Below are positions 53,711 to 61,834 of a stretch of DNA of 64,000 nucleotides, piece by piece. The translations under genes and the position numbers were made by a program. How positions within the stretch are numbered: position 1 is the first letter of the stretch; the number at the start of each line of letters is the position of its first letter. This stretch comes from an uncultured Bacteroides sp. (GTDB lineage Bacteria > Bacteroidota > Bacteroidia > Bacteroidales > Bacteroidaceae), in NCBI GenBank assembly GCA_944322345.1, contig CALUOO010000004.1:1-64000 (forward strand), in the 5' to 3' direction. A model generated the notes under the pieces. That model had not been told where the DNA came from. It worked only from the letters and a program-made list of their open reading frames with translations, and did not search any database.

Positions 53711-54211
53711 CTATTTTATGTCGATAGACATGATGTAGTCATTCATGTAATATCCGTTTCCTATGTAGAAATCCCCCTCGTCAACCTTCCTCATGCCCAT
53801 GTGCTCATAAAATCCCAACGCAGGATTGTTCCTGTTTACGTTCAGCTCCATGACGCATGGCCCGCAGTTAATCTCCTTTACAGCCTCCATGGCCTTGCAG
53901 AACAGCTGCTTGCCTATATGTTCCTTCTGATATTCCGGAAGGACATAGATTTTCTGCAGATGAAACAGATTGTCGCCTTCTTTCTGGATGGATACATACC
54001 CTGTAGCCTTGTCTTCTGAATATGCTATATAATAAACATGCCCCTCTTCTGTCATCTGCTTCATGAGATTCTCCGGCGAATACATCCAGTCCATCATGTA
54101 CTCTATCTGTTCCTTTGATAAAATCTCCCTGTAGGTGGCAGGAAAGGCTATCCATGCAAGCTCGTTTATGAGCTTGATGTCTTCTGTTGTGGCTTTTCTT
54201 ATTCTAATCAT
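53711..54211 (-). CDS. GNAT-family N-acetyltransferase
   Basis: A 166-residue single-domain acetyltransferase. The acetyl-CoA site is seen as LQKIYVLPEYQKEHIGKQLF (motif A with a QKxxIG variant), followed by MELNVNRNNPALGFYEHMGM (motif B). Substrate unknown; the look is that of ribosomal-protein or small-molecule acetyltransferases. I used the ATG at 54211 (MIRIRKATTEDI) instead of one at 54247. A promoter-like site overlapping a small palindrome lies just upstream. Confidence 0.88.
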   Translation of the reverse strand: MIRIRKATTEDIKLINELAWIAFPATYREILSKEQIEYMMDWMYSPENLMKQMTEEGHVYYIAYSEDKATGYVSIQKEGDNLFHLQKIYVLPEYQKEHIGKQLFCKAMEAVKEINCGPCVMELNVNRNNPALGFYEHMGMRKVDEGDFYIGNGYYMNDYIMSIDIK

Positions 54212-54242
54212 AATCAAACAACTGTTTTCGGTTCTGTATCTG

Positions 54243-54263
54243 CACAAAGACAGCTTCTTTGTG
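54243..54263. promoter_or_regulatory. Palindrome overlapping a promoter-like -7 box of the GNAT gene
   Basis: CACAAAGA-CAGCT-TCTTTGTG, perfect 8-bp arms. On the minus strand it contains TGTCTTTG, one mismatch from TAnnTTTG, with TTTG (54270-54273) 17 nt upstream. It could be an operator that blocks this promoter. The rest of the 54212-54920 gap holds only the locus 4 repeat. Confidence 0.4.
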
Positions 54264-54611
54264 ACAGTCCAAATATTCTAAAAAATCATTGAAGACGCAT
54301 CTTCCACCCTATTAAAAAAATGAAAAACAGCACATTCTGCCGTTTCATACAGCCGGAATCCGCTCCCTCCCGGCAGCGAGTAACGGAAAACGCCAGCCAT
54401 TTGCCCTTTCGGAAAATCACCCTGCATGTCCGATTTCCATCATCTGATTCTTTCTGATGAATCTATCAGAGAAAACCGTTCTTTTTGACATCCATTCAAA
54501 GAAAGCAGAAGAAAACAGACACTTCCATTCTGTCTGAAAACCACAGTAAACCAATGGGAAAACATCCCAAAATTCCGCTTTTTCTCCGGGAAAGATGCCG
54601 TTTTCAAGCCC

Positions 54612-54688
54612 AAAGGACAGCTGTCATGAGCCGAAAGGTTACCCAATCTGTTAGGAAAGGTTAGCTGACACGATCCATAACCTTTCCC
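54612..54688. repeat. 22-bp repeat array, locus 4 (GNAT-MG2 protein)
   Basis: Units at 54612 (degenerate, AAAGGACAGCTG), 54634 and 54656, 22 bp apart, then an opposed half unit (TAACCTTTCCC, from 54678). The last forward and the opposed unit pair through a 10-bp stem (GGAAAGGTTA / TAACCTTTCC). More degraded than the other loci; the flanks to about 54720 look like decayed units. Confidence 0.82.
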
Positions 54689-54920
54689 AATGCAACCGGA
54701 AACCTCTGCCAACAGCCTCAGAACAGTATATAAAGCGAATATTTATCTGTTTATACAGCTTTTAAACGGATATTTTTGCACATTCCAAAGCCATTCTCCC
54801 TCTAAAAGACAACTTTCTGCACCACCAATCAGAAGGAAAATCTTAAAAACAGAACATTCAGATGAAAAGCAGATCAGCCTGGAACCATAAGTCTGGGAAA
54901 TCCGCGTCTCAATAAATATA

Positions 54921-57512
54921 TCACTCCGTATTCTCTGAAGTGAAAACGCCGATGCGCCCATCTGCCGTCACCGTCTCTACCGATATATGCGGACGACGGC
55001 AGCCGGTATTGTTATAGAAGCGGACAGTGGCCTGCCCCTTGTCGTCGGTAGTCACCTCCGGATTCCAGTAGAGCGTGCGCCGATAGTCTGGTGCGGGCGG
55101 CAGTGTGTTGTAGTCCGGACTGTAGAACTCTTCGGGGATGCTGTAACCTTCGAGCCACGTCTTGCGCACCCCCTTACCACCGTCGACGGGAATCTTACCT
55201 TCGGGATAGGTCTCAATGAAAACAGCACAGCCATACTTCTCCATAACATCTATCGGCGACATCCGCGAGTCGGCATAAGTGCACATGGCACGGATATCCT
55301 CGCTGACATAAATGGCCTTGATGGCTCCCAGACGGACCAGCTGGTAATAGAAATAATCCAATGTATCATACGGTGCCTCTTCGTAATTGATGACAAACAT
55401 CGGCACCTTGCCACCGTAGTTCAGATATTCCCTCTCTTTTCCCCGCCGGAGGAAAAACTTGGGATTGAGCTTGCAAAGCAGTTCGTTGATGTCTTCACCG
55501 ACAAACTCTCCACGGTCTTTCAGGTCGTCCAGCTCGGAGGGGACGTCGTAGTAGGCAACGGCGGTGGAACGGCTGTAGTAAATATCCTCCTCGGGCGAAC
55601 CTTTCTCCGACTTCACCGTCACTTCCTTCAGGCGGTGTATCCGCTGCGTCATGTCGGTGCTTGTAGAGTCGTCCCAAGCGGCATACAGACTGTCTGGATT
55701 GAGTTCACCGGCAGGAGACAGCGCTTCGGTGCTGCCGCTTCCATCGCCCTGCTCCACCCGGAGTTCGGGATATGCATACGGACGCGGAGCAGGACTGAAC
55801 AGACGGTCGAGCAGAATGCGGTAATCCTTCCGTTTCCCCTTCTCGGCCACGGAGAGAATCATGTTCCACTTGCCGGACAGCGTGTCGGAAACAAAGGCAA
55901 ACCGCCCCAGACTGTCGGCAGTAAACAAGTTCATCAGCACATCTGCCTCTTCGTCATCTTCCCGACCTCTGCGCGAAAGAAACGACGAGACTGCCACCCC
56001 TCCTTTAGGCTTTCCACGTACGAACGACACCACCTGTCCATGCACCTCGATGCCTTGTTCCGGAAGATATTTCAGTTCGAAAGGCTCTCTCCCCGACATC
56101 TGTTCCCACGAATAGCGACGCCAGCCCTGCACCATCAGCAGCTGGTCCAGTGCCTGCCGGTGGGCTTCGTCGTCAGACTCGAAGTAGTAGTCCGGACGGT
56201 GCACATACCCCTTTATCTCCGACATCAGCAACAGGTCGGTCAGCACATTACGATGCCAGTCCACTTCGCCCCTGCTGTCGCGCACCGAGAGCGAGAAGGC
56301 GGTCTGTACCGGATTGCCCGCCGCATCGGCAACGGCAATGTCCACCTTCACCGGAGCCAACGGTTCATACTCCTCGCGGTCGGGATGCGCAGAGATACGA
56401 AGCAGGTTCTTTTCGGGCAGGAATATCAGACGGTCGGCCATCACCTTCCCGGTAACGTCGAACAGTACCACACGGGAGACTCCGGCAGAGAATCCGCGCT
56501 TGTCTATCTTGAACTCTTTGCGGGGTTTCCGGTACATCAGCGGTGCCACGTAACACTCTTCCACGTTGCCCCTGTTGAGGACAGCCACCCCACAGAGCTG
56601 TGGCGGCGTATGCCTGCCCTGTTGCAACACAATGCGGATACTGTCTGCCGACGAGAGATTGTCTACCGTCATCACCACCCCCGTCTCCTGCGCTTCGGGC
56701 AGCTGAAAAGTGCTCTGTCTGCCTTCGCCGTCGGTCACGGTAGCCTCTGCCTTCCCGTCTGCCGGAGGCGTATAAGCAAACACACCTCTTCCCTCACGGG
56801 TGACAGCAAAACGGCACAGCAGGCTGTCGCGGCTGTCCTTCACCACTCCTTCGGCATGGACGGGCTGTCCGTAGGCATCGGTCACCTCGAAAGCCACATT
56901 CGACGCAACCCCCTTCACCAGATTGCCTCCCTCGGGATAGAAACGCACGTTCAACTTCTTTGCCTTCTTCGTCTTCTCCCGCTTCATCGGGTAACGGACA
57001 GCAGCAGCCCGTGAGTCCATCTTCTTTTCAGTAAAATCACCCTCCGTCTTGGGCAGATCGAACACCGGAAACAGGCGGGAGAAGATGACATCCCCGCCGA
57101 AGTTGAGCATGTATTTGGTATAAGCACGTATCTCGTAGAAACCGGAATAGAAAGGCAGTCGGTCGAGCCGGAAGCTGCCGTGACAACGGCCGTCGTTTAT
57201 CTTCAGCACGCGGGTGGCAACGGTCTCTCCACCGGGATTCAGCAGCTCTACATACAGCGTCTTGCTCAGCTTCGAGGCAGACAACCCCTGCGAAGTGACT
57301 ACGTAACACGAAAAGTAAACAGGATCTCCCTGCCGATAGCTGGTATTGTCCAGCTGGAGGTATACATTCTCCTGCGGCAATTGTCGGGAAAAGTTATCGA
57401 CAATCTCGGCATATCTGGTAATCCGGCTGATCAGACTGTCCTGTTCGTCCGCCAACAACGGACGGAACCACAAAGACAGTAGCAGTATACAAAAAGGAAG
57501 CAGTCTTTTCAT
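54921..57512 (-). CDS. MG2 (alpha-2-macroglobulin-like) domain surface protein
   Basis: An 863-residue exported protein (signal MKRLLPFCILLLSLWFRPLLA). The N-terminal part has an MG2-type beta domain (ENVYLQLDNTSYRQGDPVYFSCYV, partly shown), and repeated Ig-like or carboxypeptidase-regulatory-like segments follow (FYPEGGNLVKGVASNVAFEV). A TonB-plug-like stretch lies in the C-terminal third (ELLCKLNPKFFLRRG, IKAIYVSEDIRAM). No barrel is present, so it is not a transporter. Such proteins are common in Bacteroidetes, with unknown role, possibly in envelope defence or transport scaffolding. The ATG at 57512 is chosen; a longer frame to 57623 crosses an 8-bp repeat array. Confidence 0.82.
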   Translation of the reverse strand: MKRLLPFCILLLSLWFRPLLADEQDSLISRITRYAEIVDNFSRQLPQENVYLQLDNTSYRQGDPVYFSCYVVTSQGLSASKLSKTLYVELLNPGGETVATRVLKINDGRCHGSFRLDRLPFYSGFYEIRAYTKYMLNFGGDVIFSRLFPVFDLPKTEGDFTEKKMDSRAAAVRYPMKREKTKKAKKLNVRFYPEGGNLVKGVASNVAFEVTDAYGQPVHAEGVVKDSRDSLLCRFAVTREGRGVFAYTPPADGKAEATVTDGEGRQSTFQLPEAQETGVVMTVDNLSSADSIRIVLQQGRHTPPQLCGVAVLNRGNVEECYVAPLMYRKPRKEFKIDKRGFSAGVSRVVLFDVTGKVMADRLIFLPEKNLLRISAHPDREEYEPLAPVKVDIAVADAAGNPVQTAFSLSVRDSRGEVDWHRNVLTDLLLMSEIKGYVHRPDYYFESDDEAHRQALDQLLMVQGWRRYSWEQMSGREPFELKYLPEQGIEVHGQVVSFVRGKPKGGVAVSSFLSRRGREDDEEADVLMNLFTADSLGRFAFVSDTLSGKWNMILSVAEKGKRKDYRILLDRLFSPAPRPYAYPELRVEQGDGSGSTEALSPAGELNPDSLYAAWDDSTSTDMTQRIHRLKEVTVKSEKGSPEEDIYYSRSTAVAYYDVPSELDDLKDRGEFVGEDINELLCKLNPKFFLRRGKEREYLNYGGKVPMFVINYEEAPYDTLDYFYYQLVRLGAIKAIYVSEDIRAMCTYADSRMSPIDVMEKYGCAVFIETYPEGKIPVDGGKGVRKTWLEGYSIPEEFYSPDYNTLPPAPDYRRTLYWNPEVTTDDKGQATVRFYNNTGCRRPHISVETVTADGRIGVFTSENTE

Positions 57513-57520
57513 TTCTTTAT

Positions 57521-57568
57521 TAGTTGGCGAGTTAACAAGTAAACAAGTGGACGAGTTAACGAGTGGAC
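57521..57568 (+). repeat. 8-bp tandem repeat, six units, upstream of the MG2 gene
   Basis: TAGTTGGC, GAGTTAAC, AAGTAAAC, AAGTGGAC, GAGTTAAC and GAGTGGAC in direct succession, the clearest copy of the RAGTNNAC family. It starts 8 bp before the MG2 ATG and faces the opposed copy at 57737-57760. Confidence 0.88.
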
Positions 57569-57644
57569 AAGGAAAAAGGTTGTTTATCTGCCAGCTTCTC
57601 TCCCCGTCCACTGAGAAACACATCCGAAAACAAAAATAAAAAGA

Positions 57645-57696
57645 ATCCCTGTCACTCAGGCTGTCTTTTAAGACTTTTTACCTGAATGACAGGGAT
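57645..57696 (-). terminator. Terminator of the glutaminase-family gene
   Basis: A 16-bp stem (ATCCCTGTCACTCAGG / CCTGAATGACAGGGAT, one wobble), and on the minus strand a T-rich tail follows. Confidence 0.82.
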
Positions 57697-57736
57697 ATGC
57701 ACCCGGTCCGGGAAATTCACATCTCTCCAATAACCA

Positions 57737-57760
57737 GTTTCCTTGTCAACTCGTCAACTG
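57737..57760 (-). repeat. 8-bp repeat, three units, opposed copy after the glutaminase gene
   Basis: On the minus strand CAGTTGAC, GAGTTGAC, AAGGAAAC. Together with 57521-57568 it brackets the terminator between the two genes. Confidence 0.68.
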
Positions 57761-57764
57761 AAAA

Positions 57765-60290
57765 CTACTTCTGATTCTTGTGAACGCGTTCCATCAGCAT
57801 CTTCATGTAGAATCCTCCGACTACGGAGCGTGCCTTGAAGTTCATCATCTGCGCGTTGTCGGTGCCATACCAGTCGCTGATAGGCACGCGCGAGGGAGTC
57901 TCGTTGGCATATACATATACGGGGTGAACCAGCTTCAGGAAGTCGTCCTGCGTACCCAGACATGCCGTCCAGAGAATCCAGTCGTTCTTGGTGTACATCT
58001 TGCGTGAGTCGAGCGGCAGTCCGTACTTGTGCTGGTTCTTCAGATAGAATGCCATTTCGGTCTCGGCCACTTTGGCGGGGAACACGTTCCAGTTGAACAC
58101 CTTGTCCCATACCATGTTGTATTTCTGGCTCCATGTACCCGGCTTGTCGAATGCCAGCTTGTAGTGGTCGCCGTCTATTGCCATCTTCTCCCACTCTGTT
58201 CCCATCTGTCGGGCGGCGTTGCTGAACTTGTTTGCCACGTCGTCGTAGCCCAGCATGCGTGCCATCTCTCCGTATCCGGCAATTGCCATGATGGCTTTCA
58301 CCGAGAGGTTGGCGTTGTGTGCCAAGTGTCCGGCAAAGTCGTCGGTGCAGACTTGGTTTTCGGGGTCGAGTCCGTATTCCAACAGGTAGTTGGCCCATGT
58401 GGTCAGCGTCTGCCAGTGTTCGGCCGCATAGTCGGCATTCCCTTCCACCAGCGAGATGGCTGCGGCAAGCATCACCATGTTTCCTGCCTCTTCGATAGGC
58501 ATGTCACCGCCGTAGCCCATACCGTTAGCCACGGGATACGTACCCAAGTCGTGTGCCGGGAAAGGCTTCTTCCAGCGTCCGCTTTCGCTGTAGTGGAAGA
58601 TAGAGGTCATCATGCCTTTCAGCAAGTTGGGGTTGTAGATAAGGAACAGCGGAGCCGACGGATAGGTGATGTCTACCGTATTGATGCATCCGTTGCTGTG
58701 GTTCTCTTTCGAGAAGAAGAGTACGTTTCCGTCGTTGTCGGTGAAGAGCTTGTGGGCGGTGATAGCCTGACGGTATACCAGTGCCATCAGTTCGGCATAC
58801 TCCTTGCCTCCTGCCTGTTCGGCTTCGGCCATCAGCTCAAGGTCGAAGGCACGGCAGCGCTGCATCAGCGAGGTGTAGCTTGCCTGTGCCCGTTCGAAAG
58901 CGTCGAAGATGGTGACAGCCCCGTTGTGTTTCCAGTATGCCTGACGGCGCTCGAACATATACTCCAGTGCGTAGATGTCGTCGTAGCCCAGCATGACGAA
59001 GCCCGACTTTCCGTCTTTGCCCACCTTGCCCAGATTGTCGGTGTATGCCATGGCGGGCATAGACTCCAGTCCGGTGCTCTCGATGTTCTGCGTATTGGGC
59101 AGCAGCTTGCCTTCGGCAATGAAGGACGCCTTCATGTCGTAGTAGTTGCCCAGACTCATGCTCTTGTTCATCGCCTCGTTGGAAGCCAGATAGGCGTATC
59201 CCCAGTCGATGCGCACACCGTCGCCCTTGCGAACCGTGTAGGGCTGCTCGATGGTTCCGGCCTGCAGATAGCTCATGCCGTTCTGCGAAATCTTCTGCGA
59301 GATGGTGGGCTGGTTGGTCTCGTGTACGGCAAGCTGCGGTGTGGTCTCGATGTACACTTGCACGTCGTGCTCTTTCTTGTCGAGCGAACGGACGCGATAG
59401 GAGATATAGTTAATCGGAGTGGAGATGAGGTCGAGGTCTTCCATCAGCAGGGGAGCCGTAAATACCAAGTCCAGTTCTACTGCGCCACACTCGAATGTGT
59501 AATAGGTCTGTGTAGGCAGTACATCGACCGACTTCTGCACGGCCACCTGGTCGAAGTTGCATTTGCGTGTATGTTGTCTGTAGAGCCCGAAGTCTACGTA
59601 AGCCCCGTTGGTTGTATTGTGACAGTGTGCTGCGATGACGTTCTTGCCCGGGCGGAGCTTCGCCTTCATGGCGTCGGTCAGTTCGAGCAACACATCGTTC
59701 TTCCATGTTTCTCCGGTAGAAACCAACTTCTCGCCGTTCAGATAGAGTTCGAATACATCGTCGTGAGAGTATTTCAGATACATGGTCGCGTTCTTGTCCA
59801 CATCGTTCAGGGTGAACTCACGGCGTACCCAAATGTCGGTGTTCTCTCCCTTCCATTCTGTCCCGATGCGGCGCATCTCCGGTGTTCCGAAAGCTGCCTT
59901 TCCCGACTTCCAGCTGCTGTCGTCGTAGTCCGTAGCCGTCCAGTTGCCTGTAGGTTGCTGGTTCATCAGGTAGCGTCCTTCCCACGCCTCGCTGTCGGTC
60001 ATGAGTGCGATGCTTTCCAGTGCCAGCTTGTCTTTTCCCATGAAACGGTAGGTCTGTCCGTCCACACGCACCGCACCAATCAGAGGATGCTCGGCGGCAG
60101 TCCAGTGTTCCGTATTGCCTTCGGTCAGTTCGTTGTAGGGCGACCAGATGGCAAGATACGTGTCCGACGTAATCAATGGTACAGAGGGTGCCCGCAAGTC
60201 TATTTGCTTACTTGCCTTAAACAGATCGTCTGCCGCCTGCATCTGTCCTGCAATACAGGCAGCAGCAAGAAGTGTAGTGATTTTCTTCAT
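57765..60290 (-). CDS. Glutaminase-family (DUF4965/DUF1793) exported protein
   Basis: An 841-residue exported protein (signal MKKITTLLAAACIAGQMQA). The layout follows the Bacteroidetes glutaminase A-like family: an N-terminal DUF4964/5127-like part, an inserted galactose-binding-like jelly roll (about 115-215; GNWTATDYDDSSWKSGKAAF, LKYSHDDVFELYLNGEKLV), and a C-terminal alpha/alpha barrel (DUF4965/DUF1793; TYPSAPLFLIYNP, HNANLSVKAIMAIAGYG). Fungal relatives hydrolyse glutamine, but Bacteroides members have unproven substrates and may act on glycans. I used the ATG at 60290; an upstream frame to 60452 lies outside the signal peptide. Confidence 0.85.
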   Translation of the reverse strand: MKKITTLLAAACIAGQMQAADDLFKASKQIDLRAPSVPLITSDTYLAIWSPYNELTEGNTEHWTAAEHPLIGAVRVDGQTYRFMGKDKLALESIALMTDSEAWEGRYLMNQQPTGNWTATDYDDSSWKSGKAAFGTPEMRRIGTEWKGENTDIWVRREFTLNDVDKNATMYLKYSHDDVFELYLNGEKLVSTGETWKNDVLLELTDAMKAKLRPGKNVIAAHCHNTTNGAYVDFGLYRQHTRKCNFDQVAVQKSVDVLPTQTYYTFECGAVELDLVFTAPLLMEDLDLISTPINYISYRVRSLDKKEHDVQVYIETTPQLAVHETNQPTISQKISQNGMSYLQAGTIEQPYTVRKGDGVRIDWGYAYLASNEAMNKSMSLGNYYDMKASFIAEGKLLPNTQNIESTGLESMPAMAYTDNLGKVGKDGKSGFVMLGYDDIYALEYMFERRQAYWKHNGAVTIFDAFERAQASYTSLMQRCRAFDLELMAEAEQAGGKEYAELMALVYRQAITAHKLFTDNDGNVLFFSKENHSNGCINTVDITYPSAPLFLIYNPNLLKGMMTSIFHYSESGRWKKPFPAHDLGTYPVANGMGYGGDMPIEEAGNMVMLAAAISLVEGNADYAAEHWQTLTTWANYLLEYGLDPENQVCTDDFAGHLAHNANLSVKAIMAIAGYGEMARMLGYDDVANKFSNAARQMGTEWEKMAIDGDHYKLAFDKPGTWSQKYNMVWDKVFNWNVFPAKVAETEMAFYLKNQHKYGLPLDSRKMYTKNDWILWTACLGTQDDFLKLVHPVYVYANETPSRVPISDWYGTDNAQMMNFKARSVVGGFYMKMLMERVHKNQK

Positions 60291-60656
60291 TGTCTCAACA
60301 ATTGCTTTTATTTGTTTATAGGTAATTTTCCGGTTACAAAAAAAGCAATCTTCGGGGAGAAGAAGCGACAAAGTCTCATCAAATAAGGATAAAATCTGGT
60401 CAAAAGAGCCATCTTTCAAAAAGATATGCCACAAGCACTGCCGATTGCACAAACCAGCACGGATTGCCTTTCCAACCGGTCAAGATGCCTCCTCATTTTC
60501 CTTTTCAGGAATAGGGCCGGAGAGGTGCCTCCGGGGTGTTTGTTGGGAAAGGTTAGCTGACGTGTTGGGTAACCTTTCCCAATCTGTTGGCTAACCTTTG
60601 CTGACATGTCAGCTAACCTTTCCCAACAAAACGCCTCTCTATAGTCATCACAAGCC
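60291..60656. other. Gap between the glutaminase-family and anti-sigma genes
   Basis: 366 bp without a gene. It contains the locus 5 hairpin array at 60539-60630. A minus-strand ORF through this region (60416-60709) is largely repeat sequence and overlaps the anti-sigma gene. Confidence 0.6.
60539..60630. repeat. 22-bp repeat array, locus 5, forming a 23-bp hairpin
   Basis: One forward unit (AAAGGTTAGCTGAC at 60548-60561) faces three opposed units. The outer parts form a perfect 23-bp inverted repeat: 60539-60561 (begins TTTGTTGGGAAAGG) with 60608-60630 (ends CCTTTCCCAACAAA). The 46 nt between contain two further opposed units (GGTAACCTTTCCC and GGCTAACCTTTGC). It is the longest perfect hairpin in the window. 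Confidence 0.93.
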
Positions 60657-61238
60657 TCATCTCGGCACGGTGGCAAGGAGGTGAAGCGGATAGTTTTCCT
60701 GCGCCACATTCATACCGTTTGCCGCATAGCAGTCGCTGTTAGGGTCGGGCATGCGCATCTCCTGCTCCAAGAGTCTGGGCGAGTAGTAGTCCGGCAGCCG
60801 GCGGGGTTCTTCTCTCTTCTCTTTCGCCTTTCCTTTTTCCGACGAGGAAACGGGTGCCTTCGGAGCATCGGACGACGACTGTTTGCCGGCTATCCATTCA
60901 CGTGGTTGCCGTTCGCGGTAGACGGTGTCCACCCGCTCACGTACAATGACCACGGTATCCACCACCGCCACCTGTTCCGACGCCTGCCGGGGAGGCTCCA
61001 CGTCCTGACGTCCCGACAGACCGTAGCCCATCAGACAGCCCAGCAGACAGGCGGCTGCCAGCCACCATGCCGGGACGCGCCGGCTCCGACGGCTCTCCTG
61101 CCTCATCCTCTGCTGGAGGGTGGCGTAGGGAAGCGGAGGCTGTTCCGCCTTTTCGCGTTCATACTCCACCTTCGACAGGCGGATCAGTTGTTGTATCTCC
61201 TGCGACTCTTCCAGTCGTTCCAGTTCCTCTTGTTTCAT
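60657..61238 (-). CDS. Probable anti-sigma factor, single-pass membrane protein
   Basis: A 193-residue protein with a highly charged cytoplasmic N-terminus (MKQEELERLEESQEIQQ, about 1-52), one hydrophobic segment (about 56-76, WWLAAACLLGCLMGYGLSG) and a periplasmic tail rich in Pro, Arg and Glu. It has no FecR domain. Its position 2 bp after an ECF sigma gene, and the small N-terminal helical region, suggest a membrane anti-sigma factor that would hold the sigma factor inactive. No family signature was recognised, so the role is inferred from context. Confidence 0.68.
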   Translation of the reverse strand: MKQEELERLEESQEIQQLIRLSKVEYEREKAEQPPLPYATLQQRMRQESRRSRRVPAWWLAAACLLGCLMGYGLSGRQDVEPPRQASEQVAVVDTVVIVRERVDTVYRERQPREWIAGKQSSSDAPKAPVSSSEKGKAKEKREEPRRLPDYYSPRLLEQEMRMPDPNSDCYAANGMNVAQENYPLHLLATVPR

Positions 61239-61240
61239 TG

Positions 61241-61834
61241 TCAGTCAGTTTTAGGTTTATAATCAGCCAAAGCTTGTTTCAATAGTTTCAGGGCATAGAA
61301 CAGGCGCGATTTCACCGTTCCCTCCGGGCAGTGGAGTATACGGGCAATCTCCTGCACCGACAGCTCTTCTTCGTAGCGCAGGGTGTAGGCGGCACGCTGT
61401 TCGGCGGTCAGCACGGCAAGCGCCCTTTTCAGTTGCCTGTAGAAGACAGTGCGGTCGTAGCGGCTCTCAAAGTCGGGCAACTCGCCAGCTTCTGCCGTGG
61501 CAACCTCCCGCTGCTCGCAGGCATATCCCTCTGCCACGTCGCGCCTGCGGTACTCGTTCCGGCAGAGGTTGTAGGCAATCGTAAACGCCCATGTGGAGAA
61601 GCTGCTGCCCTGTCGGTAGCTCTCCCTTGCCTGATAGATGCGGAGGAAGAGCTCTTGCAGGAAGTCGTCCGCCAATGCTCCGTCTGCAGCCAGCATGCGC
61701 ATAAAGAAGCCTTTGAAGCGGGAGGCGTGCCTGCGGTACAGCTCTTCGAACGCCCGCTCGCTGCCTCGGGTGGCGAAGAGTTCCATCAGCTGCTCGTCCG
61801 TCTTGTCGTGTAGAGTGATACGGAACAGGGTCAT
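61241..61834 (-). CDS. ECF-type RNA polymerase sigma factor
   Basis: A 197-residue sigma-70 family protein with region 2 (ELYRRHASRFKGFFMRML, DFLQELFLRIYQARESYR, FSTWAFTIAYNLCRNEYRRR) and region 4 (VLTAEQRAAYTLRYEEELSVQEIARILHCPEGTVKSR, in part), and no region 3, so an ECF factor. Its ATG overlaps the preceding gene's stop (ATGA), and the anti-sigma candidate follows after 2 bp. It is not beside a FecR-SusC-SusD set, unlike most Bacteroides ECF factors. Its target promoters are unknown; the upstream paralogues are obvious candidates for regulated or sensing partners. Confidence 0.93.
   Translation of the reverse strand: MTLFRITLHDKTDEQLMELFATRGSERAFEELYRRHASRFKGFFMRMLAADGALADDFLQELFLRIYQARESYRQGSSFSTWAFTIAYNLCRNEYRRRDVAEGYACEQREVATAEAGELPDFESRYDRTVFYRQLKRALAVLTAEQRAAYTLRYEEELSVQEIARILHCPEGTVKSRLFYALKLLKQALADYKPKTD

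Noticed and set aside
54440..54712. 90-residue minus-strand ORF upstream of the MG2 gene
   Set aside because: It begins in the locus 4 repeat and has no family resemblance or promoter.
54987..57014. 675-codon plus-strand ORF opposite the MG2 gene
   Set aside because: Antisense shadow of a well-supported gene, His-rich and without domains.
58029..60386. 785-codon plus-strand ORF opposite the glutaminase-family gene
   Set aside because: The minus-strand frame has a signal peptide and recognisable domains; long antisense frames arise from codon bias in GC-richer genes.
60416..60709. 97-residue minus-strand ORF between the anti-sigma and glutaminase genes
   Set aside because: It overlaps the anti-sigma gene and crosses the locus 5 hairpin array.
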